A stretch of 14,380 nt of DNA, from assembly GCA_019420135.1 (NCBI GenBank), contig JAHZHS010000015.1:2498-16877 (forward strand). The letters are read 5' to 3'. The position numbers and the translations under genes were made by a program. This document shows positions 1 through 7,393 of the stretch, in pieces; the first letter of the stretch is position 1; each line of letters opens with the position of its first letter. The notes under the pieces were generated by a model, which saw nothing but the letters and a program-made list of their open reading frames with translations, was not told the DNA's origin and ran no database searches. The DNA is from Oscillospiraceae bacterium. GTDB taxonomy: Bacteria > Bacillota > Clostridia > Oscillospirales > Ruminococcaceae.

Positions 1-197
1 AACTTCGTCGTAAACTTCAAGATCTCCATACAAACCATGCCCCGTGAGGGGACTATAACGCTCTCACAGCCGACATCCTCCTTCCTTAAAAGGTCATACA
101 AACCATGCCCCATGAGGGGACTGTAACAAATACTTTTTGGCGATTTCCTCCAGGAAATACAGCATACAAACCATGCCCCGTAAGGGGACCGTGAAAC
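1..197 (+). CRISPR. Trailer end of a type III CRISPR array
   Basis: Three repeats start at 27, 95 and 163 (period 68), with 35-nt spacers at 60-94 and 128-162 and a partial spacer at 1-26, so the array continues past the left edge. The repeat is about 33 nt, beginning CATACAAACCATGCCCC and ending GGGGACTATAAC (27-59). Repeat 2 (95-127) differs at two positions. Repeat 3 (163-197) has a changed loop and a diverged, longer end (ACCGTGAAAC). The core is a CCCC/GGGG stem with a 4-nt loop: GTGA, ATGA and GTAA in order. Exactly 8 nt follow the stem in repeats 1 and 2 (ACTATAAC, ACTGTAAC), as expected for a Cas6-generated 5' handle. This and the degenerate last repeat indicate plus-strand transcription with the leader off the left edge. 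The cas operon converges on it. Confidence 0.93.
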
Positions 198-215
198 ACC
201 ATTCTCCCCAAAAGC

Positions 216-269
216 AAACCACACCCCCGGCCCTGCCGAACAAAATCGGCAGGGCCGGGGGTGTGGTTT
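216..269. terminator. Perfect 24-bp hairpin, bidirectional terminator between CRISPR array and cas operon
   Basis: Bases 216-239 and 246-269 are exact reverse complements around a 6-nt loop (ACAAAA). On the plus strand the stem is followed by a T-rich tract (271-283), and on the minus strand by CTTTTGGGG. It sits 18 nt after the last CRISPR repeat and 5 nt beyond the stop codon of the last cas gene. It can therefore end both the array transcript and the convergent cas operon transcript. Confidence 0.88.
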
Positions 270-274
270 CTCTT

Positions 275-2257
275 TTATTTTTTCAGGCGCAAAAGATGCT
301 GATGCGCGGTCTCCAGTGGTTCGGACAGGTTCTGGAACTGTTTCAGATCCATATAACGGACGGTATCCGCCTCTGCCTCCGTGTGGATGCAGCGCTTCAT
401 ATCCAAAAAGGCCAGGATATGGGGCATTTTTTCCAGCGGTCTGGGTTTCCACTTTGGGTATTGCAGAGCCAGCAGCCGGCCTGCCTTCTGCTTGTAGGTT
501 TCCACCAGTTCCCGGGTGCGGGCGTCCGGCGCGGCAGTGATGGGTGAAGGGACAAAGCTGCGGTACAAGTTTGCCCAGTCTGTCTCATACAGCTGCACGG
601 CAATCCTTACCCTGCCATATCCATAGGCTTTTCCCATGCCGAGATTCTGCCGGCAGTCCGGCTCCAGCTGCAGACACCAGAGCAGCAGTCCCAGTTCGTC
701 CGGGTGCAGATTGCGGTAGCGCAGCGTCCCGGCAAACACCGTTCCCTCCGGCAAGGGCCGCAAAGTGGTAGCCACCTTGTCCTTGATGGGGCCATCGGGA
801 GGCACCTGCACCGGCTTGAGCCAATACTGTTTGATTCCTCTCAGCTTGAAGTCTGCGCTGTTATAGTGCTGGGCAATGCCGGGACCCGACTGGTCCCCTT
901 CCCGCTTGGGGGTCACATATCCGGCAAAGAAAGTCGGCTTGGGCTCTGCCAGAATCAGCCGGACTTCATCCAGCGGTTCGGGGCTGCCCAGCGCTGTCAG
1001 TGCGCCCACCGACACCCGGGACCGGTATCCGCCTTCTTCCTTGCGGGCGGAGGTATAGCCAAACAGGGCACTGGGATAATCCAGAAACCGGCTGTCTTGC
1101 TCCCGGTTTTCTTTCTGTGCCTCGGGCAGGCCGTTCTCCAGCGCACCGCCGTACAGAATCCGCAGATATCGGGACTCCCCAAAGCTGATGGCATTGTGAT
1201 GTGCCTCACCGCCCGCCTGCGTGACCCCCGCCGGGCCGGCACTGCCGTGATCAATGTAGAAAACCGGCTTGCACTGTCCGTCACGAGGCAATGCCCAATG
1301 ATCGGGGTCTGCCTTGCGGGCGCCCGTGCCGCCCAGCTGATTCCGGCGCAGTTCAAAGTCCTCCTTGTAATAGAGGATTTCCTCTGCGCTCAGCTGAATC
1401 GGTGCGCCTTCCTCCTCATGCCGGAACAGATACAGCGTGTTCTGCTTCCTCATGTTGCCCACACACAGCAGATCTCCCTGTCGGGAATCGGGAAGCTGCC
1501 GGTCGGACAGGGCAGTCACCCGGCTGCCCGCGGCCTTGTACCAGACAGGCAGAATCTGCGCCCACTGTTCCCGGTAGGCTGCGGCGATGGGACTGGTGCG
1601 ACGGATCATCAGGGGCATGGGCACCGGCCGGATATAATATTGCGTTCCCTCGCAGTACAGATACCCCGCCTTGACATTGCGCGGATTGGAACGGTTTTTC
1701 CCGTCGTCGCAGGTCTCGGAACGGATATCCAGCAGCTTTTTATAATCGCCGCTCAGGTCGGCCCCCACGCTTTTGACCCCGTTTGCCAGCGCCCGGTAGT
1801 ACATCCGCAGATTGGTGAAATCCTCTCCCGGACGGATCAGACCAAAGCCCAGCGTCTGCATGTTGCTGCGGATCAGTCCCCGGAGGGTGGAGCCGGGAAT
1901 CTGATAGCTGCCATCCGCCCCGCGGAAGAAATCACAGGGGGAACTGTCGTTCTTTCCCCCGCCGTTGGAGACAAATATGGGGGTCTCGGCAGTGAGGGTG
2001 ACCCGGATTTCCCCGCTGAGCAGGCCGGGGTCCAGCCGGTCATGGCCGGGCAGGTCGGCGGCGCTTTCATAGCGGCGCAGGGGGTAGGGGCAGAAAGGCA
2101 CAAAGTTGTAGGGCGCGGTGGGGTGGTCCGCCTTTGGGGAAGGTCGTTCCCTGGCACCGGCAGGTTTTTCCTCCAGGCCGAAGGAGGCTGCCAGCGCGGC
2201 CAGCCCCCGCCGGGGAGGCACTTTCCCGCCAGAGCGGTCAATGGATTTTTTGCTCAT
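275..2257 (-). CDS. Type III-D RAMP protein, large Cas7 with insertion (TIGR03986-like)
   Basis: This 660-residue protein is the last gene of the cas operon and is expected to be a backbone Cas7-type subunit of the crRNA-guided effector. After a basic N-terminal extension (1-75) a RAMP fold starts near residue 83. It has a GGGKND loop at 99-104, the RAMP loop IPGSTLRGLIR at 120-130, a LFGYT segment near 398 and the closing glycine-rich loop GMGKAYGYGRV at 540-550. The roughly 200 residues between the halves of the fold are the insertion. Residues 560-660 look helical. D104 or D109, before the IPGS loop, are candidate RNA-cleaving aspartates (inference from Csm3). The ATG at 2257 was chosen because GGAAGGAGG lies just upstream and it overlaps the csx19 stop as ATGA; an upstream in-frame extension to 2305 lies inside csx19. 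It resembles the Cas7-insertion subunit of Synechocystis III-Dv. Confidence 0.85.
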   Translation of the reverse strand: MSKKSIDRSGGKVPPRRGLAALAASFGLEEKPAGARERPSPKADHPTAPYNFVPFCPYPLRRYESAADLPGHDRLDPGLLSGEIRVTLTAETPIFVSNGGGKNDSSPCDFFRGADGSYQIPGSTLRGLIRSNMQTLGFGLIRPGEDFTNLRMYYRALANGVKSVGADLSGDYKKLLDIRSETCDDGKNRSNPRNVKAGYLYCEGTQYYIRPVPMPLMIRRTSPIAAAYREQWAQILPVWYKAAGSRVTALSDRQLPDSRQGDLLCVGNMRKQNTLYLFRHEEEGAPIQLSAEEILYYKEDFELRRNQLGGTGARKADPDHWALPRDGQCKPVFYIDHGSAGPAGVTQAGGEAHHNAISFGESRYLRILYGGALENGLPEAQKENREQDSRFLDYPSALFGYTSARKEEGGYRSRVSVGALTALGSPEPLDEVRLILAEPKPTFFAGYVTPKREGDQSGPGIAQHYNSADFKLRGIKQYWLKPVQVPPDGPIKDKVATTLRPLPEGTVFAGTLRYRNLHPDELGLLLWCLQLEPDCRQNLGMGKAYGYGRVRIAVQLYETDWANLYRSFVPSPITAAPDARTRELVETYKQKAGRLLALQYPKWKPRPLEKMPHILAFLDMKRCIHTEAEADTVRYMDLKQFQNLSEPLETAHQHLLRLKK

Positions 2258-2634
2258 GTACGGTCCCCTCCTTCCCAGCGCAGCATGCGGGTGGCAGCAA
2301 CGCACACCTGGCCGTCCTCGTCGTAGTCCAGAATGCGGCGCACCGTCAGCTGTCTGCCGAATTCGGGCAGGAGCGGCCGGGCCTGGTCCAGCACCTCGTC
2401 CCCGGTCTCCGTCAGCCAGAAAGCCTCCATGCTGCCCTTATCACTGCGGGTCAGGCGCAGTTCCCCCTCCGGGCCGAAGAAGCGTGCCTCCCGCCAGTCA
2501 TTTCCCGGTGCGTCCGGCAAAGAAAAACCGCCGGTCTTTCCCAGATAGGCGCGGCTGTCCTGCAGCACCCAGGCATAGGGCATGGTCCTTGCCCTTTCCA
2601 TCGCCTCGGGGATTGTCATGGATTGAGAAATCAT
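2254..2634 (-). CDS. csx19: Csx19-like type III-D CRISPR protein (TIGR03984-like)
   Basis: This is a small protein of 126 residues. The pattern WVLQDSRAYLGK (22-33), then DWREARFFGPEGELRL (46-61), resembles the TIGR03984/Csx19 family, whose members carry a conserved aromatic-arginine-phenylalanine core followed by an E-L-R stretch. Csx19 is a type III-D-specific subunit found in the effector complex; no catalytic motif is visible here. Position supports the call: it is flanked by two RAMP genes and overlaps both by 4 bp (ATGA at 2631-2634 and at 2254-2257), so it is probably translated by coupling. The family assignment is from memory of the motif pattern plus context. Sequence alone would leave it a hypothetical cas-operon protein. 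Confidence 0.72.
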   Translation of the reverse strand: MISQSMTIPEAMERARTMPYAWVLQDSRAYLGKTGGFSLPDAPGNDWREARFFGPEGELRLTRSDKGSMEAFWLTETGDEVLDQARPLLPEFGRQLTVRRILDYDEDGQVCVAATRMLRWEGGDRT

Positions 2635-3902
2635 GCCTCGTCACCTCCCAGGCTGTGCATCCAGCGATCCAACAGTTGATCCGGGTCCTTTGTTTGGATG
2701 ATCTGCCCATCCTCACAGCAGAAGGCAGCGGTGCGGCCATCCGCCGTGCGGATCTCCACTTTCATTTTCTGAACCCGGCCGCGTCCCTGAGCGCTCCCGC
2801 TCCCCAGCTCATACAGGCCAAGGCCCAGATCCCGCAGTGCAGTCAGGATCAGGCCGCAATAGACAGGGTTTTCCCGGGTCAGGGTGACGGTGAAGTCACA
2901 CCATCCGCTCTGGGGTTCCTCACTGAACAGCATTTTGCGCATGACTCCGCCTGTAAAACGGTTGATGCGGATGCGGGTGACTTCCCGGGCCGTGCCGTCC
3001 GGCCGGAGCACTGCGTCGGACACCTGCAGGCGGCCGGGTGTTCCCTCCTTGTCCGAGGACGCCCCGGCGCCGAACAATGTTTCCTGGGAAGCCGCCGTTG
3101 CCGGGCAGGTGGGCAGGATGCGGTGCAGATGGGCGCGCATGGCGCCTTTCAGGGAGGAGCCGGGAAGTATGGCCTGCCCCTGCTCTCTCAGGTTGACGGT
3201 GACCGAACGGCCCTCCTTTGTGCCGGGTGCGGGGGCTTTCACCAGAAAATCCTTCAGCCGGACCTGCACCGTAAAGACAGTGCGGGCGGGCGGACAGGCG
3301 GGCAGTGTGACGGGGACGGCTGCGGCGGGCACAGTTTCGTCCTCATCCTCCAGCCAGGCCTCACGGTCGGAAGCCTGAAACAGATCATACCGGCGGGTGC
3401 GCACATCGGTCAGCTGCACCCAGCCAAAGCCATTGCTTTTTTGCCCGCCCAGTCGGACTGTGCCGTTATCCAGCGCGGCCAGCAGGGCGTTGAGGAGGCG
3501 GGCAGACTCTTCCGCCTGGTCCGCCATGCCCCGCCAGACCAGTGCAAAGGAGAAGCGGCTGCCGCTTTCCAGATGGGCCACATCAAATTTTGCCCCGTCC
3601 GACGCACATCCGGTGACCGGATCCATCCGCACCCGGGGCCGCATCACGACCCGGGCATTCCCGTCAAACAGCAGGTCGGAAACAAGGACCGAGCCCTCCT
3701 GTTCCTGCGTGCCGAACAGAAGCTTTGCCTCCTCGTCCGGGAGCGTCTCCCGCAGTGCCCCCGCCAGGGAGGACGCCTGCAGCATGGGGCGTCCATCTGC
3801 CCGGTGGAGGACCTGCTGAGGGTCGTTTTCGGCATTTCCGGTGCGCAGAGGAGTTCGGCAGAGGCCGGTGACCCAGTAACGCAAAGCAGAGGTAAAGATC
3901 AT
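2631..3902 (-). CDS. Tandem Cas7-Cas7 (Csm3-like) fusion, type III-D
   Basis: The 423-residue protein contains two consecutive Csm3-like RAMP domains. Domain 1 (about 1-172) has a loop GNAENDPQQ (22-30), a degenerate RAMP loop QASSLAGALR (42-51), the Csm3-type segment RVRMDPVTG (90-98) and the glycine-rich LGGQKSNGFGWV (151-162). Domain 2 (about 209-390) has LPGSSLKGAMR (246-256), RIRINRFTGG (310-319) and the glycine-rich LGSGSAQGRGRV (366-377). An acidic linker (EDEDE, 185-189) joins them. D27 in domain 1 lies where the Csm3 catalytic aspartate is expected; domain 2 has no aspartate there. It corresponds to the Cas7-2x subunit of III-Dv complexes. The ATG at 3902 was chosen because it gives ATGA overlap with the upstream stop; an upstream in-frame start at 3944 would extend into the preceding gene. 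Confidence 0.87.
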   Translation of the reverse strand: MIFTSALRYWVTGLCRTPLRTGNAENDPQQVLHRADGRPMLQASSLAGALRETLPDEEAKLLFGTQEQEGSVLVSDLLFDGNARVVMRPRVRMDPVTGCASDGAKFDVAHLESGSRFSFALVWRGMADQAEESARLLNALLAALDNGTVRLGGQKSNGFGWVQLTDVRTRRYDLFQASDREAWLEDEDETVPAAAVPVTLPACPPARTVFTVQVRLKDFLVKAPAPGTKEGRSVTVNLREQGQAILPGSSLKGAMRAHLHRILPTCPATAASQETLFGAGASSDKEGTPGRLQVSDAVLRPDGTAREVTRIRINRFTGGVMRKMLFSEEPQSGWCDFTVTLTRENPVYCGLILTALRDLGLGLYELGSGSAQGRGRVQKMKVEIRTADGRTAAFCCEDGQIIQTKDPDQLLDRWMHSLGGDEA

Positions 3903-5920
3903 CGGGCCATCTCCCCCTTTCGGTTCAGATCCAGCCAGTCGCACAGCAGCTGCAATTTAGCCTGGGTGGTATCAGGACAGTCGGACGCCTGCAGCTCCGG
4001 GGACAGTCCGTCCCGGCACAGAGTCTCCCGGATCGGCTTTTGCAGCAGATCCGTCACGGTGCGGGTCATCTTTTCAAACCGGGCGCCGTGGAAGGCTCCC
4101 CTCTCCTGCCGGTTGTGTTCCAGATAGGCAAGAACCGGGCCGGCATCGGCGGCCGTTCCCCGCTGCAGCTCCTGTTCGCAGCAGGCCTGAAGACTGCCCA
4201 GCTGGCTCAGGGAAAGTCCTTCCGGGACTTTTGTCTCCAGCAGCCAGCGGCATCTTGCCCGACGCCAGCGGTCGGCGGGGGTATCCCGGGGCGGAATCTG
4301 TCCGTCCGCGGCAGGTGCGAGGGTCAGCTGCTCATAGCCTCGCAGAAACAGCACCTGACCGTAGCCTTCTCCCCGGGCCGTGCCGATCCCCTGTTCCTGC
4401 AGGGCGGCCAGCACTTTCTGGTCGGGGGCCGGGGTGCAGTGCAGCCGGAAGACACTGCCACTGCGATAGACCGGGTATTCCGGCAGGCGGCAGCCCCATT
4501 GGCGGTTGTAACCGGTGTGACGTTCCAGCGAGGTGGCACACCGTTCCACCTCCACCTTCTCCACCTGAAGGAGTTCGGCCAGTCTGCGGGCATCCAGTCC
4601 GCAGGCCTCCCCCTGCCGGGTCATGGTCATGGGGGTCAGCAGCAGCATGTACATTGTATCCGGCACGGTGTCCCCGGCCCCGTAGCCAAGGGACGCCCAG
4701 GCAGGTGCCGGAACGGTCTCCACGCACCGGACTTCACACAGGCCGCTGCCTGCATACCGGTCGGCGCCGACGGCGACCATACCGGGAAAGGCAGCGGAGA
4801 TTTCGGGGGCAAGATCTGCATTTTCCATCCGGATATAGCCGTCCAGAACCGTGCCCGCCGAGAGCCGTTCCACCGTGAAGAGCTTCTTTTCCTTGCCGAT
4901 GCCGCGCCGGATGCGGGCGGACTGTTCCACCGCCGGGGAAAAGGGCGTCATGAAATTGCCCTCGATCCGGCAGAAGTCTCCCACTCCCGCCCGCTTGTCG
5001 CCGGGCATAACATCCCGGGTCAGGACACTGTAACACCGGGTCTTTGCCTTGTCCTGGTAAAAGCCCATGGGCGAGGGAATCACCGGCTGTCCCTCCGCCA
5101 GGGGAAGAGCGTCCAGGAAGCGGGTTTGGTCACCCAGGAGTTCTGTCTTGTGTGCTTCAAACCACTGAGGATTTTGGGTGGCCAGGGCGTTTGCCACCAG
5201 TCCCCGCACGGCGGAGCCGGGCAGAAACCGCCTGGTCGGAGAGTTGTTGAGGGTCACGTTGCCGTCGGCGGAGGCCTCCACGGCGCTGCTGTGAAAGCAG
5301 GGCACAGACAGGGGCGTTTTCAGCAGCAGGCGGTAGTGGAGCCAGTGTCCCGGCGCCACTTTGACAGGAGCCGCCACCGGAGTCCGCTCTGTCACAGTGA
5401 ACCGCACACGGCCAAACCCACGGCTGCGCAGCATTCCCGCCCACTTGATATTCCGCAGAGCATTCTGCAAAAGATTGGCGTCCTCCTCCTCACAGAGAAG
5501 GATGCCGCAGAAGCTTGCGCCCCCTTTGAGGCAGGCGGCTGTACGCAGGCTACCGTCCTTGACCATCCCGTCCTCCAGCTGCGTAAAGGTGCGCAGGGCA
5601 AACAGAGTTTCCGGGCTGCCTGTCCTGTCCTCCGGCAGCAGGTCTCCCGGCAGAACCCGCCGCCGGGTGGAAAATCCATGCCAGTTTCCTTCCCCGAACA
5701 GCTCTCTCAGCGTCTGTTCGGGGGAAGGCGCTTTGGTCCAGCAGAGCATCTGTTCGGTGCTTTCCAGCAACAGGCCTTTCAGGGTAGCGCCGGAGAGAAG
5801 AGGCCGCCCGTCCGGCGTCAGGCGCAGGGCGATGTCCTCCCCGCCGGGGACGCTGCCGCCGGATCCGAAAATAGTATCCGACAACAGTTCCATGCGCACA
5901 TGCAGGCAAATCCGGGCCAT
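3899..5920 (-). CDS. Cas7-Cas5(Csx10)-Cas11-like fusion, type III-D
   Basis: At 673 residues this is far longer than a single RAMP subunit and shows three parts. Residues 1-185 form a Csm3-like Cas7 domain: VRMELLSDTIFGSGG (8-22), an aspartate at 29 matching the Csm3 cleavage residue, SGATLKGLLL (43-52) and a G-rich RSRGFGRVRF (165-174). Residues 190-535 resemble Csx10 (a Cas5-group RAMP), with FLPGSAVRGLV (232-242) and the terminal glycine-rich loop GIGTARGEGYGQVLF (511-525). Residues 550-673 are predicted helical with no RAMP motif, fitting a fused small subunit (Cas11-like); that last assignment is inference. The arrangement matches Cas7-Cas5-Cas11 of the Synechocystis III-Dv effector. The ATG at 5920 has AAGGAGG upstream, within the end of cas10, and follows the cas10 stop by 3 nt. 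Confidence 0.82.
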   Translation of the reverse strand: MARICLHVRMELLSDTIFGSGGSVPGGEDIALRLTPDGRPLLSGATLKGLLLESTEQMLCWTKAPSPEQTLRELFGEGNWHGFSTRRRVLPGDLLPEDRTGSPETLFALRTFTQLEDGMVKDGSLRTAACLKGGASFCGILLCEEEDANLLQNALRNIKWAGMLRSRGFGRVRFTVTERTPVAAPVKVAPGHWLHYRLLLKTPLSVPCFHSSAVEASADGNVTLNNSPTRRFLPGSAVRGLVANALATQNPQWFEAHKTELLGDQTRFLDALPLAEGQPVIPSPMGFYQDKAKTRCYSVLTRDVMPGDKRAGVGDFCRIEGNFMTPFSPAVEQSARIRRGIGKEKKLFTVERLSAGTVLDGYIRMENADLAPEISAAFPGMVAVGADRYAGSGLCEVRCVETVPAPAWASLGYGAGDTVPDTMYMLLLTPMTMTRQGEACGLDARRLAELLQVEKVEVERCATSLERHTGYNRQWGCRLPEYPVYRSGSVFRLHCTPAPDQKVLAALQEQGIGTARGEGYGQVLFLRGYEQLTLAPAADGQIPPRDTPADRWRRARCRWLLETKVPEGLSLSQLGSLQACCEQELQRGTAADAGPVLAYLEHNRQERGAFHGARFEKMTRTVTDLLQKPIRETLCRDGLSPELQASDCPDTTQAKLQLLCDWLDLNRKGEMAR

Positions 5921-5923
5921 GGG

Positions 5924-7393
5924 TCATTCCTCCTTCCACAGCTTGGTATGGTCCATCAGTTCCACGGCGTCAAAGTAGAGGCAGCGCCGCACCTCGCCGT
6001 TTCCTTCCTGGAAAGACGCAAAGGCGCCGCGCTCCATGGTCCTTCCCTGCAGCAGCTCACGCCAGAAATCGGGATAGCGGCTTTCCAGCCCCATCTCCAG
6101 CATGGCATTCATCTTCATGCTGCGCAGGGCAAGGTTTGTCTCCAGCTCTCCCTGACGCATGGCGTCCCGCAATTCCTTGAATTTGCTTCGGGGCAGGGCG
6201 GCTGCCTTTTGGTCCATCAGCCGGACCAGGGTCCGGAAATAGGAATAGCTTCTTGCCGCCAGACCGGGCTGCTGCAGTTCCTCCGGCTGGCATACAATGA
6301 CCGGCCTCAGGGTCAGCATGGCACCGTCCCGCGTCACGTACTGGCGGCGGATCTGGGAAAGGCTGCCGGTCATGGAACCGAATTCGATATGCCAGTCCAT
6401 GGCACTGATCCGGCTGTCCGGGTCCAGGGATGCACCGAAGGCCTTGGCCCGGGAGCAGAGCTCCTCGCTCAGGTCATAGGCGGCGCGAAAGGGATCGTTT
6501 TTGTGGATGAGGACGATACCGGCACAGGCGGCATAGGGCATCCGGTCCTCCCCATTGCGGCGGGCAGCCAGCTCCTGCAAAAAGTCGGCAGCTGCATCCA
6601 GCGCCAAGGCACCGGAAATGACAAAACAGACGTCATCCCCCGCGCCGATGACCTTGCGAACCGGCAGGATATCGCTTTCCCATTCCGGGGATAAGGCAGC
6701 CGTCAGGTGGTCCAGCATGGCATTGTAGGCGTCGGAAAAGTCCCGGTCGATGGAAACACTGAACCGGCGCAGGCGTTCCATGCAGGACTGCCAGTCCCCG
6801 GTCGTGTCGTCATAGATTTTTTGTACCCGCTTGCCCATGGCGTTGCCGTCGATGTGCACCACCGCCACAAAATTGTCCTGTCCGGCCAGGGCGTCGGTCT
6901 CGGTGGGCAGCTGCCAGCCCGCCGGGCAGTAAGAGGGCGTCCCCGGAACCGAAATTTCCTCCCCTGCCGGAGCGGCCAGGTGTTCCATGCCAAAGGATTC
7001 CTGACGGAAGGAATTCCGGCGCAGGGATTTTTTCCGTTCCAGATTCCGGGACAGGTGGTTGAGGTTTTCTCCCGGCGTGAGGGCTTCGTCATAGGGCAGG
7101 ATGCTCTGGTACAGTTCCATCTGGGGAAACTGTTCCAGTGCCCTGCGGCTGACCGCCCGGCCAAAGGCACGGGCCGTCTCCCCGTCGGGGAATTGCAGCA
7201 CCGTATGCCCGCCGCCGGTATAGACAAAATGGTCTGCCTCCCGGTAGAGTTCCGGAGCCGCCTGGGTGAAGAACTCGCTGCTCGTCACATGGCGGATCTC
7301 CTCCGAGCGCTGCAAATTGACCCGCAGCTTGTTGCTGCCGAATATGTATGCCTGTTTTTGGGATACTTCCAGAATCATCAGTACGCGGCTCAT
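5924..7393 (-). CDS. cas10: Cas10 large subunit, HD-less, palm motif GAGDD
   Basis: At 489 residues this is short for Cas10 because the N-terminal HD nuclease is absent: the protein opens directly with the first palm domain (MILEVSQKQAYIFGSNKLR, 6-24; GGG at 60-62). The second palm carries VVHIDGNAMGKR (178-189, acidic residue D182) and VIGAGDDVCFV (248-258), the site of the usual GGDD motif of cyclic oligoadenylate synthesis; here its first glycine is alanine (A251) while both aspartates (D253, D254) remain. The C-terminal part (about 380-489) is helical. Cas10 is the signalling subunit of type III complexes, and the neighbouring CARF-HEPN gene supports an active cyclase. The ATG at 7393 has GGAAAGGAG upstream and overlaps the cas6 stop as ATGA; an in-frame opening to 7561 lies inside cas6. 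Confidence 0.9.
   Translation of the reverse strand: MSRVLMILEVSQKQAYIFGSNKLRVNLQRSEEIRHVTSSEFFTQAAPELYREADHFVYTGGGHTVLQFPDGETARAFGRAVSRRALEQFPQMELYQSILPYDEALTPGENLNHLSRNLERKKSLRRNSFRQESFGMEHLAAPAGEEISVPGTPSYCPAGWQLPTETDALAGQDNFVAVVHIDGNAMGKRVQKIYDDTTGDWQSCMERLRRFSVSIDRDFSDAYNAMLDHLTAALSPEWESDILPVRKVIGAGDDVCFVISGALALDAAADFLQELAARRNGEDRMPYAACAGIVLIHKNDPFRAAYDLSEELCSRAKAFGASLDPDSRISAMDWHIEFGSMTGSLSQIRRQYVTRDGAMLTLRPVIVCQPEELQQPGLAARSYSYFRTLVRLMDQKAAALPRSKFKELRDAMRQGELETNLALRSMKMNAMLEMGLESRYPDFWRELLQGRTMERGAFASFQEGNGEVRRCLYFDAVELMDHTKLWKEE

Noticed and set aside
137..547. Plus-strand open frame across the last CRISPR repeat and terminator
   Set aside because: It starts within a spacer and reads through the repeat, the hairpin and the antisense strand of the large Cas7 gene.
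704..6694. Very long plus-strand open frames (704-2326, 2118-4127, 4040-6694) opposite the cas operon
   Set aside because: They are antisense to well-supported cas genes with recognisable motifs, run through several gene boundaries, and their translations show no domain. High GC content explains the lack of stops.
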